From: an uncultured Flavobacteriales bacterium
Lineage (GTDB): Bacteria; Bacteroidota; Bacteroidia; Flavobacteriales_D; Parvicellaceae
Direction: 5' to 3'
Assembly (NCBI GenBank): GCA_943788115.1
Contig: CALSPA010000010.1
Location: forward strand, 1 to 64,000
DNA length: 64,000 nucleotides
Shown here: positions 10,725 through 21,487 of the stretch, in pieces
Position numbering within the stretch: the first letter of the stretch is position 1
How the letters are laid out: each line of letters starts with the position of its first letter
Notes under the pieces: generated by a model
Seen by the model: only the letters and a program-made list of their open reading frames with translations
The model's database searches: none
What the model was told of the DNA's origin: nothing
Program-made: the position numbers and the translations under genes

Positions 10725-12028
10725 ATGGAATTCCTACTAACCATAGTCTATTTATTAATTTTTCTGCAAATTATTAACAAATGGAAATTCTTTAAGAACA
10801 AATGGGTTTCAAAGAAAAAAATCAAACTTTTCTTTGTAATAAAACTGATTGTTGGGTTGTTCCTATTCTGGGTTTATTCCAACCACTACTCAAACACTAA
10901 GCACACACGACAAGATGCAGACATATTCAAATATTTTGATGACAGTGAATACATCTATAATTCGCTTTATAATAAACCATTAGATTTCACAAAAATATTA
11001 CTTGGTTTAGATTTTGACAAGAGTTATTTCTCAAAAGAATATTACATAAACATGAACAATTGGGACAACCATTACAATTCACATTTATTTAATGATTCTA
11101 GGGCTATTATAAGAATAAATGCAATTATTAGAGTGTTCTCTTTTGGATTCTATTCTATACATATTTTATTTTTCTGTTTTATAGGGTTCACTGGACTTTT
11201 CGCCCTATTTAAAGGATGTACAGCATATTTTAATAAAAAAGAAAATTGGCTTTTTTATTCTCTTTTTCTAATTCCCACCGTAATGCTATGGAGCTCAGGG
11301 GTTTTAAAAGAACCACTAATGCTATATTCTTTAGGTTTTATTTTTTACTACATGACATTAAAAAGTTATAGTTTACCAGTAATATTAAATTTAACAGCAT
11401 GTCTAGTAATTCTTTTCTTTATTAAATTTTATGTTTTTTTCAATTCTACTATGCCTATTAATTCCCTTCAAATATAATCTTGTCAAAAATTTCAAGCACA
11501 AGTTTGTTCCTTATCTCGTTAAGTCTTCTCTTTCTTCTGTTTGCTAGCGATACTCTTAAATCCAAAAATCAATCTTCTAAATCTAATTGATAAAAAACAA
11601 GAAAGTTTTATTTCCGAAACTAAATATAAAAACTCGGGAAGTTATTTTGAAATAACTAATATAGAACCAAATTTAGAATCAATAATCAAAGTTATTCCTG
11701 AAGCAATTTTCAATTCATTAGCTAGACCTTTGCCTTGGAATGCAAACTCATTAATTCAATTCCCAGCAATATTAGAAAATCTCTTAATCTTAGCTCTTAT
11801 TGTGCTAGCATTTATTGATTTAAACAAAAAAAATATACTTCGGAAAATTGACATGAATTTTGTTTTATTTTGCTCAACTTTTGTGTTTTTAAATTACATT
11901 ATTATAGGTATTATTACACCTGTTTCTGGAGCAACTTGTAAGATATAAAAATGATTGCTCTACCCTTTTTAATTATGCTTATTTTACTAACAATAAATCT
12001 TTATAGATTTAAAAGAAAAAAACCATGA
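10725..12028 (+). pseudogene. Polytopic membrane protein of unknown function, broken by several small indels
   Basis: Not recognised as a named family. Hydrophobic helices start at residue 1 (MEFLLTIVYLLIFLQI) and recur through the protein, with soluble stretches such as DADIFKYFDDSEYIYN and SGVLKEPLMLYSLG; the layout resembles polysaccharide polymerase-type membrane proteins, but this is only a resemblance. Open frames cover 10725-11477 and 11541-11948. Reading across the breaks (near 11440, in a run of seven T; near 11530; near 11940 and 11953, in A runs) gives one continuous product of about 434 residues ending YRFKRKKP. The stop (TGA at 12026) overlaps the next gene's ATG as ATGA, which supports a single original gene in an operon. 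Because neighbours on the other strand have the same kind of indels, sequence error is more likely than true decay. Confidence 0.6.
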
Positions 12029-13664
12029 AAAAACTAATTTTATTCTTCACAATTTGCTTTTTCAATTACAGTTGTATCAATAAAGAAAAAACCGATTTAA
12101 TTATTCATAATGCGAAAATCATTTCTTTAGACCAGTATGACAATTTTCATGAGGCAATGGCAATAAAAAATGGAAAAATAATTGCGATTGGAAAAGAGAA
12201 TCAAATTTTAAATAAATTTTCTGCCATTAATAAAATTGATGTGAAATCAAATTTTATTTACCCTGGTTTTATAGATGCTCATTGTCACTTTCTAAGCTAT
12301 GGACAAACCTTAAACAACGTAGACCTTAAAGGCTGTATTTCATATGAAGAAATGCTAGAAAGGTGTCAACTACATAAGTTAGCTGAAAATGAATGGCTTA
12401 TAGGCAATGGTTGGGATCAAAATTTATGGACATCAAATTCTTTTCCAAACAAGAAAAAATTAGATCTAAAATTCCCAAACACACCAGTTATTTTATTTAG
12501 AGTTGACGGACATGCTGCTTTAGTTAATCAAAAAGCAATAGAATTAGCAGGAATCAACTCTGATAGTAAAATTAAAGGAGGGCATGTTGAAATAATTAAC
12601 AATGAGTTGACAGGAATTTTTGTAGATAAACGCCATGAATTTAATTCTTGACTCCATTCCAAAAGAAAGTGAACAACAAAACAAAAGAGCTTTACTATTG
12701 GCACAAAAGAAATGTTTCGAATTAGGACTCACAACAGTAGATGATGCTGGACTAAATAAAGAAGATGTTTTTCTTATTAAAAAACTGCACCAAACAAATG
12801 AATTAAAAATTAGAATTTATGCAATGCTTAGTGATAACCAAGAGAATCTTAACTACTTTTTGGATTCGATAGGCAAACCTATAACAACAGAAAAAACTAA
12901 AATATAAGATCATTTAAATTTTACAGTGATGGCGCTCTAGGCTCTAGAGGAGCTTGCTTAATTAAACCATACAGCGACATAAAAGATTCAACCTATGGGA
13001 TGCTTTTAAGTGATATTGAACATTTTAAAAAATCAGCAGAACGTCTCAACAAGCATGGTTTTCAAATGTGCACTCATTCAATTGGTGATTCAGCTGCAAG
13101 AACAATATTGAAAATTTATGGGAATATTCTTAAAGGCGTTAATGATAAAAGGTGGAGATTAGAACATGCACAGGTAATTAACGAAAATGACTTTGATATG
13201 TTTGGTAAATTCTCAATAATACCTTCTATTCAACCCACGCATGCAACATCTGATATGTTATGGGCAATTTAAGACTCGGAAAAAATAGAATTAGAAATGG
13301 CTATGCCTATAAAACACTTTTAGAACAAAATGGAATGGTTGCTCTTGGAACAGATTTCCCAATTGAAGGGGTTAACCCTATTCATACTTTTTATGCAGCT
13401 GTTGCTAGAAAAAACTTAAATGGTGAACCTAAAAATGGTTTTCAAAAGAAAACTCATTAACGAGAATTGAAGCTCTTAAAGGGATGACCATTTGGGCCGC
13501 AATTGCAAATTTTGAAGAAAAAGTCAAAGGCTCACTAGAAAAAGGTAAATATGCTGATTTCACAATACTAAACAACAATCTACTTGAAGGTTCCTGAAAA
13601 TGAAATTTTATCTACTAAAGTTATTTCTACTTATTTGGGTGGAGAACTTGTTTATGGGAACTAA
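12025..13664 (+). pseudogene. Lipoprotein amidohydrolase (YtcJ-like), five frameshifts
   Basis: Metal-dependent amidohydrolase of the YtcJ-like group, about 545 residues, with a lipoprotein-type leader (FFNYSC). The N-terminal composite-domain strand (DLIIHNAKIISLD), metal-binding DAHCHF, GNGWDQNLW, VDGHAALVN, the SDGALGSRGA loop, HSIGD, LEHAQ and GTDFPIEG are all present in the right order, but in five reading frames: 12025-12651, 12635-12907, about 12908-13272, 13260-13460 and a last segment to the TAA at 13662. Breaks lie near 12629, 12904, 13266, 13446 and 13590. Several are single-base changes in A or G runs. All family motifs survive, so the gene is probably intact in the organism. The substrate (amide or cyclic amide) is unknown. 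The ATG overlaps the upstream stop. Confidence 0.75.
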
Positions 13665-16030
13665 TCTCTATATATAATTTTTAATTCCGTCCTCCTATTC
13701 AATCGATGCATTTCTTCTTCACAATCCTTGTCATCTTCACAAAAGTTTACAAGCTGTGATTCTCCATATGCATTTTTGGTTATCCTATCTATAGACAATC
13801 CCTTTTTCAACAAATAAGAAACTACGATTTCCATTCTTTTTTCAGAAAGCTTCATATTATACTGGTCAGAGGCCAATGAACTAGCATGTCCGTTAACTTG
13901 GACATATGCCCTAGAATTCTTATTTAAATTCAAAACCATTGAATCTAATTTCAACAAAAATTGACTTTGTATCGAGACTCCATTATTTGGATAATACACA
14001 GTGAAGTTTGAAATATGAATATTATGTTCTTCCTCAACTATCTCATTTGTTTCAAGCTCATTAATTTCTGTTACATTGTATTTTGAAGAAACCATTCTAT
14101 TATAAGAATACATTCCTAATTTATCTTTCTCTAATACAATAAGAGATTCATTCATTCTGTTTAAAATATTGAGTTTTAAATCCAAATCTAAATAAGGTGA
14201 TGCATCATCCAATCTAAAAATGAAATTTTCTAAAAGCGGGAGGTTGTTTTAAACTGAATTCAAAATTATCGCCTGTTTGACCCTTAAACAATAGATGACC
14301 TTCATTATCTAAAACATCAAAATTTATTTTATCAGTCAAATGATTTAATTCTTCAAACATAAATTTACCAGAAATCATCATTTTTTTCTTTTCTGAAGAC
14401 TAATGCTCCTTCATCTTCAGTAATTAATTTAATGTTTGTTGAATTATTTGTTTCCAACATTCTATAAATAAAATTACCATTTTTACCATTAGTCATCATA
14501 GCTACAACATGGTCTACATTATTAAAGACCATTAATATCATATCCGAATCATCATCAATTCTAACAATGTAATTTTTGTCTGTAGGTAACTCTTTAAAAA
14601 TAAAATTACCGAACTCATCTGTAGTTGTCTGCTCAACAATATTACCATCCTCATCTAATAAATAGACAGTCATACCACCAGGTTTCTGAGTTTCTAGTTT
14701 TTGGTATTGAAATTGCCCCTTAAAATCAACCAATCCTGTCTCTAGGTCAATGTCATTTTCATCAATAAGTGACATAAAGCTCGATCCTTCATGAGATAAT
14801 TTTCTAAATACAAATTCTCCGTTTTTCATTAGAAAGAAAAATAGCATTTCCGTCTCCATTAAATAAAGTAAGGACAACATCACCCTCTTGATTTACTTTA
14901 ATGGTATATTTTTGATTTGTTGGAAGGTAATTAAACACAAAATTACCGTTCTGATCAGTTTTAGTTTTTGAAACAATATTACCAGACTCATCCAAAAGAA
15001 TAACTTCCATTTTATCTGGAGAACCTTCCAAATGCATGTATTCAAATTGTCCCTTTATTACATCTAGATTATTATTAACTATGACTTTTTCAATCTTAAT
15101 AAAACTATAAATATCATCACCGCCATTTCCATTTTCTCTGTTTGAGGAGAAATATCCTGTTTTACCATTGGGGTTAAATACCATTCCAAATTCATCAAAA
15201 GGAGTATTAATGGATGGCCCTAAATTTTGAGGACTACTCCACTTCCCATCAACGTAAATAGATTCGTACAAATCTAAACCACCTGAACCGTCATCTCTAT
15301 CAGATGAGAAAATCATTTTATTTCCTTTAACAACAGGAAACATATCATTTTTATCTGAGTTTAAATTAGCTACAAGTATTGGATTAGACCAAGAACTTTC
15401 CAATCTTTCAGAAACAAAAATATTACTCCCTCCTAAATCAGAGGGTAAGTTGGAAACAAAGAATAATTTCATCCCATCAGCAGAAAAGGTTGGTTGAGAG
15501 TAGGCGTAATTTGGATCAATAAAATTAAGTTTCTCTTTGTTAGTTATTTTTTTCCCATTAATAGCAATTATATATAATTGAGGATTTAATGACTTAACCT
15601 TTGATTTTTTCGATTTGCTTTTATTCACTTCAGAAAACACAGCCTCATTAAGTCCATTAAATGCCAAAGGTCCGACATGATCGTCACTTAGCAAAAGATT
15701 ATTAAAAAGTTCAGGTTTATCAAAAACAACAGAGTCACTTTTATATGAACTAACTTTTACTTTAAACAAGTTTATTTTCTTGCTTTTATTCCAATTAGAC
15801 TCACCATAGTTATTATAATTCCACTCCCTATCTGAAGCAAAAACAAGATCCGTATAGTGCCATACAGGACTGAAATCCGCATATTTTGAATTAAGCCCAA
15901 AAACAGTATTCACTTCGTATTCATATTCAACTCTAACAGAGTCAAAGACCTGTGTCGTTGCATATAAATGACCAAAAAACAATTGAAAAACCAGTAGAGA
16001 TAAAAGCTGATATATGTATAATTTTCTCAT
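13661..16030 (-). CDS. PD40-repeat OmpA-family lipid/peptidoglycan-linked protein (PorE-like), three frameshifts
   Basis: One protein of about 785 residues split into frames 16030-14804, 14883-14365 and 14212-13661, with an unlisted stretch between 14365 and 14212. Order: signal peptide, PD40/WD40-like beta-propeller repeats (FSADGMKLFFVSN, IFSSDRDDGSGGLDLY, GYFSSNRENGNGGDD), at least two copies of a roughly 95-residue segment (LDESGNIVSKTKTD/LDEDGNIVEQTTTD with GNFxFxxLPT), and a C-terminal OmpA peptidoglycan-binding domain (NGHASSLASDQYNMKLSEKR). Breaks are single-base homopolymer changes near 14829, 14385 and 14219. The start overlaps the porP stop (TAATG), so translation is coupled. Family knowledge: PorP/SprF plus PD40-OmpA proteins are T9SS accessory components that anchor cargo or the secretion machine to the cell wall. 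Confidence 0.85.
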
Positions 16031-16938
16031 TAAATATATCTAGGTGATTTACTATCTTTTCTATTAAAATTTAAATCGCAACCAATAAAAACCTCATGAG
16101 ATCCCGAATGAAATTTTCTAAGCTTACTTAAATCAAAATCATAGCTGTATCCAACCCTTAAAAAGTCACTAATGTTATATTCACTTATAAAAATGAGGCT
16201 TTTACTAGATCTATAAGTAAGACCCACCCAAATTGTTTTCTTAAATAAAACGGAAGTGTTTAAATCAAAACTTATCGGACTTCCAGCATTATACCTAACC
16301 ATAAATGAAGGTTTAAAAACTAAATTTTCATTCTTTACAAAAACAGCACCCGTATTAAAAAAGAAATGTCTGTTTAAATTTAATTGAGTTTGAGATGTGT
16401 TTTCAGCATTATCATCAAACATATGATTAACACTTAGACCAGAATAAAATTTTGGAGTAAAATAATACACACCAAAATCAAAATTTGGAGTAATAGTTTG
16501 ATAAACCTCTCCAGTGTTGTGCACATCACTGCTATTGAAAAAATTAAGTTGACTCGTATTTAATGAGCTTGAATAGAAACCACCTCTCAATCCAAATGAA
16601 AGTTTACCTTTACTTGTTTGAAGGTGATAGGCATATGTCCCCATAATAGAAGAGTTTTTAGAAGGCCCAATTTCATCAGCTATGAAATTCAACCCCAATG
16701 CCATTTTTTTACCAGAAAACGGAGCATGAACAGAGAAATTCAATGTATTTGGTGCACCAGACAAACCACTCCATTGATTTCTAAATAAAAGAACTGAACT
16801 AAAAGAATTCCTTGTTCCAGCATAAGCTGGATTAATAGTAAATTGATTAAACATGTATTGACTATACAAGGCATCTTGTTGAGCCAACATCTGTAAAAAT
16901 GCGAGGCTAAATAAAATTGAAAAAATTGTTTTTTTCAT
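16030..16938 (-). CDS. Type IX secretion system membrane protein, PorP/SprF family
   Basis: 302-residue outer-membrane beta-barrel protein with a signal peptide (MKKTIFSILFSLAFLQMLAQ) and the characteristic start QDALYSQYMFNQFTINPAYAGTR of the PorP/SprF family. Alternating amphipathic strands run to the C-terminus. PorP is required for T9SS function, and SprF-like paralogs pair with particular cargo proteins. This one is coupled by a one-base overlap to the PD40-OmpA gene, the common arrangement. Several paralogs usually exist per genome, so I do not assign a symbol. Confidence 0.93.
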   Translation of the reverse strand: MKKTIFSILFSLAFLQMLAQQDALYSQYMFNQFTINPAYAGTRNSFSSVLLFRNQWSGLSGAPNTLNFSVHAPFSGKKMALGLNFIADEIGPSKNSSIMGTYAYHLQTSKGKLSFGLRGGFYSSSLNTSQLNFFNSSDVHNTGEVYQTITPNFDFGVYYFTPKFYSGLSVNHMFDDNAENTSQTQLNLNRHFFFNTGAVFVKNENLVFKPSFMVRYNAGSPISFDLNTSVLFKKTIWVGLTYRSSKSLIFISEYNISDFLRVGYSYDFDLSKLRKFHSGSHEVFIGCDLNFNRKDSKSPRYI

Positions 16939-17148
16939 TGTTTAACTCAATTCAAGTTCAAATATGAAAATAATAATTTAAGTTCATATAATTACAAAAA
17001 AAAATTATGATTTATTTATAAACATTAAAAATTTATAGTTTATCTGTTTTGATGAGATAGTAATATCCTTAAAGGATTTGAAAACAATTAAAGACTTCAA
17101 CAGAAAAAGATAAAAAACAAAGCTTTATTATTTATATCTCTTTTTTAT

Positions 17149-17156
17149 TAAATTTG
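17149..17156 (+). promoter_or_regulatory. -7 element TAAATTTG of guaB
   Basis: Exact TAnnTTTG match located 33 nt before the preferred guaB ATG at 17190, giving a leader of about 25 nt. It also argues against the in-frame non-ATG start at 17154, which falls inside this element. Confidence 0.5.
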
Positions 17157-17189
17157 CGAGAATTTATTTGGAACCAAATTTATTCATTT

Positions 17190-18662
17190 ATGTCAAAAAA
17201 TTCCGCAAAATTCGTTGGTGAAGGCCTAACATATGACGATGTACTTTTAGTGCCAGCATATTCTGAAACTCTACCAAGAGAAGTAAGTCTAAAATCTTTG
17301 TTCACCAAAAACATTAGTATTAAGACTCCTATTATTTCCGCTGCAATGGATACAGTCACTGAACATTCTCTTGCAATATCAATTGCACAACAAGGTGGAA
17401 TTGGGGTTATTCATAAAAACATGTCTATTGAATCTCAAGCACAAGAGGTTCGAAAAGTCAAAAGATCTGAAAGCGGTATGATTCAAGATCCAATTACACT
17501 TTCTGAAGACTCTAAACTTTCTGATGCATTAAAATTAATGTCTGAAAATAAAATTGGAGGAATTCCTGTTGTAAGTAGAACTAGGAAGTTAGTTGGAATT
17601 ATAACAAATAGAGATTTGAGGTTTGAAAAAAAATTAGACCGAAATGTTTCTGAAGTCATGACCTCTAAAAATTTAATAACTGCAAATGAAGGAGTTAATT
17701 TATTAATTGCTGAGGACATTTTACAGCAACACAAAATTGAAAAACTCCCTGTTGTAGATCAACAAAATCATCTAATTGGTTTAATTACGTTCAGAGATAT
17801 TATTAAAGTAAAAGAGCACCCAAATAGTTGTAAAGATAAGTTTGGAAGACTTAGAGTGGCAGCAGCTGTTGGTGTAACATCAGATACACACGAACGAATT
17901 GCTGCCTTGGTTGAAGCCGGTGTAGATGCAATAGTTATTGACACAGCTCATGGCCATTCTAAAGGAGTTATTGATGTGCTAAAATCAGTTAAAAACAAAT
18001 TTAAAACCATTGATGTAGTAGTTGGAAACATAGCAACTGGAGAAGCCGCAAAAGCGTTAATAGACGCTGGTGCAGATGCAGTAAAAGTTGGCATTGGACC
18101 TGGGTCTATTTGCACAACAAGAATTATTGCTGGAGTTGGATACCCTCAACTATCAGCGATTATAGAGGTTGCAGAAGCTACTATTGGCTCAGGTGTACCA
18201 ATTATTGCAGATGGAGGAATAAGATTTACTGGTGATATTCCAAAAGCAATTGCAGCTGGAGCTAGCTCAGTAATGCTTGGCTCAATGTTTGCTGGAACTG
18301 AAGAGTCTCCAGGTGAAACTATTATATATGAAGGAAGGAAATTTAAGTCTTACAGAGGAATGGGATCAGTAGAAGCCATGCAGAAAGGTTCCAAAGACAG
18401 GTATTTCCAAGATACTGAAGATGATATAAAAAAATTAGTTCCAGAAGGAATTTCTGCAAGAGTTGCTTTTAAAGGTAAATTGGAAGAAGTAGTTCATCAA
18501 CTAATTGGTGGACTTAGAGCTGGAATGGGATATTGTGGAGCAAACAATATAGATAAATTAAAAAATGCGAAATTTGTGAGAATCACCAATTCCGGAATAA
18601 AAGAATCTCACCCTCACGATGTGACAATAACAAGAGAAGCCCCAAATTATAACTTAAGATAA
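17190..18662 (+). CDS. guaB: IMP dehydrogenase
   Basis: NAD-dependent oxidation of IMP to XMP, the committed step of guanine nucleotide synthesis. 490 residues from the ATG at 17190 ([19 protein letters not shown]), the usual length. The TIM-barrel is interrupted by a CBS-domain pair (about residues 95-205, [17 protein letters not shown]). The catalytic-loop motif [11 protein letters not shown] and the flap region (YRGMGS, YFQ) are intact. The frame is open upstream to 17154, but that start is non-ATG and lies within the likely promoter. It is followed after 12 bp by the folding-factor genes. Confidence 0.97.
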   Translation: MSKNSAKFVGEGLTYDDVLLVPAYSETLPREVSLKSLFTKNISIKTPIISAAMDTVTEHSLAISIAQQGGIGVIHKNMSIESQAQEVRKVKRSESGMIQDPITLSEDSKLSDALKLMSENKIGGIPVVSRTRKLVGIITNRDLRFEKKLDRNVSEVMTSKNLITANEGVNLLIAEDILQQHKIEKLPVVDQQNHLIGLITFRDIIKVKEHPNSCKDKFGRLRVAAAVGVTSDTHERIAALVEAGVDAIVIDTAHGHSKGVIDVLKSVKNKFKTIDVVVGNIATGEAAKALIDAGADAVKVGIGPGSICTTRIIAGVGYPQLSAIIEVAEATIGSGVPIIADGGIRFTGDIPKAIAAGASSVMLGSMFAGTEESPGETIIYEGRKFKSYRGMGSVEAMQKGSKDRYFQDTEDDIKKLVPEGISARVAFKGKLEEVVHQLIGGLRAGMGYCGANNIDKLKNAKFVRITNSGIKESHPHDVTITREAPNYNLR

Positions 18663-18674
18663 CAAACTATTTAA

Positions 18675-20636
18675 ATGAAAAAAATCACCCTTTTAACTGC
18701 ATTATTTGCGATATTATTTTCTAATAACATACAATCTCAAGAAGATCAAATTCTACTTACTGTAAATGGAAATCCTGTTTATAAATCTGAATTTGAACAA
18801 ATTTATTGGAAAAACAAAAAAGAAGATATTGCTACTAAAGAAGACCTAAATCAATACATCGAACTGTTTAAAAATTTCAAATTAAAAGTTTCGGCTGCTG
18901 AACAAATGGGTCTTGATACTAATAAAAAGTTTATCACTGAATTACAAGGATATAGAGTTCAACTTGAGAATCCTTATTTAGTAGACACGTCAATAAACCA
19001 AGAGCTAATTAAAGAAGCATACTTTAGAACTGTTAACGAAATAAGTGCTAGTCACATTTTAGTGAAGATAGATCAAGATGCTAACCCGCTTGACACTTTA
19101 AAAGCCCTTGAAAAAATCAATTCCATAAAAAGAAAAATAATTAACAAGGATTACTCATTTAAAGACGCTGCTGCAAAGTTTTCTGAAGATCCTTCAGCTA
19201 AAAGAAATAACGGATATCTTGGATTTTTTGGTGCATTCAGAATGTTATATTCTTTTGAAAATGTTTGTTACAACACAAAACAAAACGAAATATCTGAACC
19301 TTTCAGAACTAAATATGGATACCACATAGTTCAAGTAAATGATTCACGAAAAGGAAGAGGGAAAGTTAAAGTTGCTCACATCATGGTTAGCTCTAAGAAA
19401 GATGATCAGGAGCAAAAAAAGATTAATGCAAAGAAAAAAATTGATGAAATTTATGGAAAGGTGAAATCTGGATCATCATTTGAAAACTTAGCAAAAGAAT
19501 TCTCAGACGACCGTAATTCAGCAAGAAAAGGAGGCGAATTAGATTGGATTGAATCATCTGGTAATTATTACAAAGAATTTGAAAGTGCAGTATTTTCTTT
19601 AAAAGAAAACAATCAACTCTCAGAGCCATTCTTAACACCTGCAGGTTGGCACTTCATTAAACGTTTAGATTACATTCCTTTAGGAGATTTCAAAAGCTTA
19701 AAAAGTGAATTGAAAAACAAAATCAAAAAAAATGTAAGAGCTGACAAATCAAAAAATTCTTTCATTTTATCATTAAAAAAAGAATATTCATTTAAAGAAA
19801 ATATTTCAAAATTAAATCTCGTAATCGATTTATTGAACAATAAAGGATTTGGTCCTAAACTTATTGAAGAGAATAGTAAAAATTTATCTTCAACATTATT
19901 TTCATTTTCCAATTTACAATACACACAGCTTGACTTCGCAACTTACTTATCTAAAACAAAAGCAAGGGATTTAGGTGAAGTGAAAAATTATGTGATGAAA
20001 AAATACAACACATATGTTAATGAGATGATTATTAAATATGAGAAAACTAGACTAGAAATCAAACACCCAAGTTTCAAAGCTTTGCTTAAGGAATATAGAG
20101 ACGGAATTCTTTTATTTGAAATCTCTGACCAAATGATTTGGAGTAAAGCAATTAAAGATACTACTGGTTTGAAAAACTTTTATCAAGCTAATAAATCAAA
20201 ATGGATGTGGGAAGATCGTTTAGAGGTTGAGCTTTTTTCTTCTTCTGACAAAAAATCAATAAAAAAAGCTTATTCACTTAAAAAGAAGGGCAAACTTAAA
20301 AATGACTCTATTTTAAATCACCTAAATAAAGAATCACAGCTTAATATCAAATTTGAAGAAGGCAAGAAAAACAAAACTGATCTAGCATTCATTAACTCAG
20401 TTGAGATAAACCAAGGACTGAATAAACCATTCGCTTTTGAAGGCAAGTATTATCTAGTTAATTTAATAAAAGAGATTCCATCTTCACCTAAGGAGCTTTT
20501 CGAAGCTGAAGGCATAATAACTGCAGCTTATCAGGAATTTTTAGAAAAAGAATGGTTGGAAAAACTTTCTTCAAAATATGAAATTGAAGTAAATACAGAT
20601 GTTCTTCATAGTATTGTAAAAAAACCAAATAATTGA
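18675..20636 (+). CDS. Periplasmic peptidyl-prolyl isomerase with two parvulin domains
   Basis: 653-residue exported protein (signal peptide ending NIQSQ). The N-terminal chaperone region (VNGNPVYKSEFEQIYW) is followed by two parvulin-type rotamase domains, about residues 122-225 (ASHILVKID, GYLGFFGAFRM, YGYHIVQV) and 228-333 (VAHIMVSS, GGELDWI, GWHFIKRL). A long C-terminal part has no recognised domain apart from weak repetition of the PPIase theme. Catalyses or assists prolyl isomerisation of outer-membrane and secreted clients. It is the first of three consecutive SurA-like genes. The stop TGA overlaps the TTG start of the next gene. Confidence 0.92.
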   Translation: MKKITLLTALFAILFSNNIQSQEDQILLTVNGNPVYKSEFEQIYWKNKKEDIATKEDLNQYIELFKNFKLKVSAAEQMGLDTNKKFITELQGYRVQLENPYLVDTSINQELIKEAYFRTVNEISASHILVKIDQDANPLDTLKALEKINSIKRKIINKDYSFKDAAAKFSEDPSAKRNNGYLGFFGAFRMLYSFENVCYNTKQNEISEPFRTKYGYHIVQVNDSRKGRGKVKVAHIMVSSKKDDQEQKKINAKKKIDEIYGKVKSGSSFENLAKEFSDDRNSARKGGELDWIESSGNYYKEFESAVFSLKENNQLSEPFLTPAGWHFIKRLDYIPLGDFKSLKSELKNKIKKNVRADKSKNSFILSLKKEYSFKENISKLNLVIDLLNNKGFGPKLIEENSKNLSSTLFSFSNLQYTQLDFATYLSKTKARDLGEVKNYVMKKYNTYVNEMIIKYEKTRLEIKHPSFKALLKEYRDGILLFEISDQMIWSKAIKDTTGLKNFYQANKSKWMWEDRLEVELFSSSDKKSIKKAYSLKKKGKLKNDSILNHLNKESQLNIKFEEGKKNKTDLAFINSVEINQGLNKPFAFEGKYYLVNLIKEIPSSPKELFEAEGIITAAYQEFLEKEWLEKLSSKYEIEVNTDVLHSIVKKPNN

Positions 20637-21487
20637 AAAAATATTTAGTTTATATTCTTACAATAGTAATTTCAATTTCTTGTCAATTAAGTGATAGTGA
20701 TGTTAATGAAGAAAAAATTGCAAGTGTTAATAACGAACTGCTATTAAAAGCAGATTTAACTGATATAATTCCACAAGGATTAAGCAAAGAAGATAGTATA
20801 AGTTTTCTCAATCAATATGTACTAAATTGGATAAAAGACCAACTTGTATTACAAAAAGCAGAAGAATTACTTCCAGAAAAAACAAAAAATGTTGACAAGA
20901 AATTAGAGGAATACAGAATCTCATTACTTTCCTACGAATATGAAGAAATCTACATCAAAAAAAGATTAGACACCGTTGTTGCTGAGAGTGAAATCACAAA
21001 CTATTATAACATACATAAAGATGACTTTATACTTAAAGATTATCTTGTTAAGTGCCTTCTTCTAAAATGTGGTGTTGAAAATCCAGAAATCGAACAGGTT
21101 AAGAAAAGTTATTTACTTAAAAATGAGGAAGATGAATCTATTTTAAGAAATTATGCTCAAAAATTTAATGCTGAGTTATATTTAAATGAAGATGAATGGA
21201 TATATTTTGACGAATTAATTAAAAAAGTTCCAATTGCAGAGTATAATAAAAGAAAATTCATAATTAAAAAAAAGAAACTTTTTTTAGAAGAAAATAATTT
21301 ACTTTACTTCATAAATATTTTCGATTACAAATTAAAAGATGACATTTCTCCACTAAGCTTTGAAAAAGAAAAAATAAAAAGTATTATACTAAACATAAAG
21401 ATGAATGAGTTAAGAAAAAAGCTTAGAATGGATCTTTATGAAGATGCTTTAAAAAACAATTCATTAGAAAACTATGTCAATGATTAA
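20633..21487 (+). CDS. SurA-like lipoprotein without an obvious rotamase domain
   Basis: 284-residue lipoprotein with lipobox ISISC. The early segment (KIASVNNELLLKADLTDIIP) resembles the N-terminal peptide-binding region of SurA/PpiD proteins, and the rest is charged and helical. I could not find the paired HILV and GG-x-GW signatures of parvulin domains, so it is probably a chaperone-like member that lacks catalysis. The start is TTG within TTGA, overlapping the upstream stop, and no better ATG lies nearby. The end overlaps the next ATG by 14 bp, so all three folding genes look translationally coupled. Confidence 0.75.
   Translation: MKKYLVYILTIVISISCQLSDSDVNEEKIASVNNELLLKADLTDIIPQGLSKEDSISFLNQYVLNWIKDQLVLQKAEELLPEKTKNVDKKLEEYRISLLSYEYEEIYIKKRLDTVVAESEITNYYNIHKDDFILKDYLVKCLLLKCGVENPEIEQVKKSYLLKNEEDESILRNYAQKFNAELYLNEDEWIYFDELIKKVPIAEYNKRKFIIKKKKLFLEENNLLYFINIFDYKLKDDISPLSFEKEKIKSIILNIKMNELRKKLRMDLYEDALKNNSLENYVND

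Noticed and set aside
12025-13664. Five separate short genes
   Set aside because: The pieces line up end to end as one amidohydrolase with all motifs in order; the breaks are small indels.
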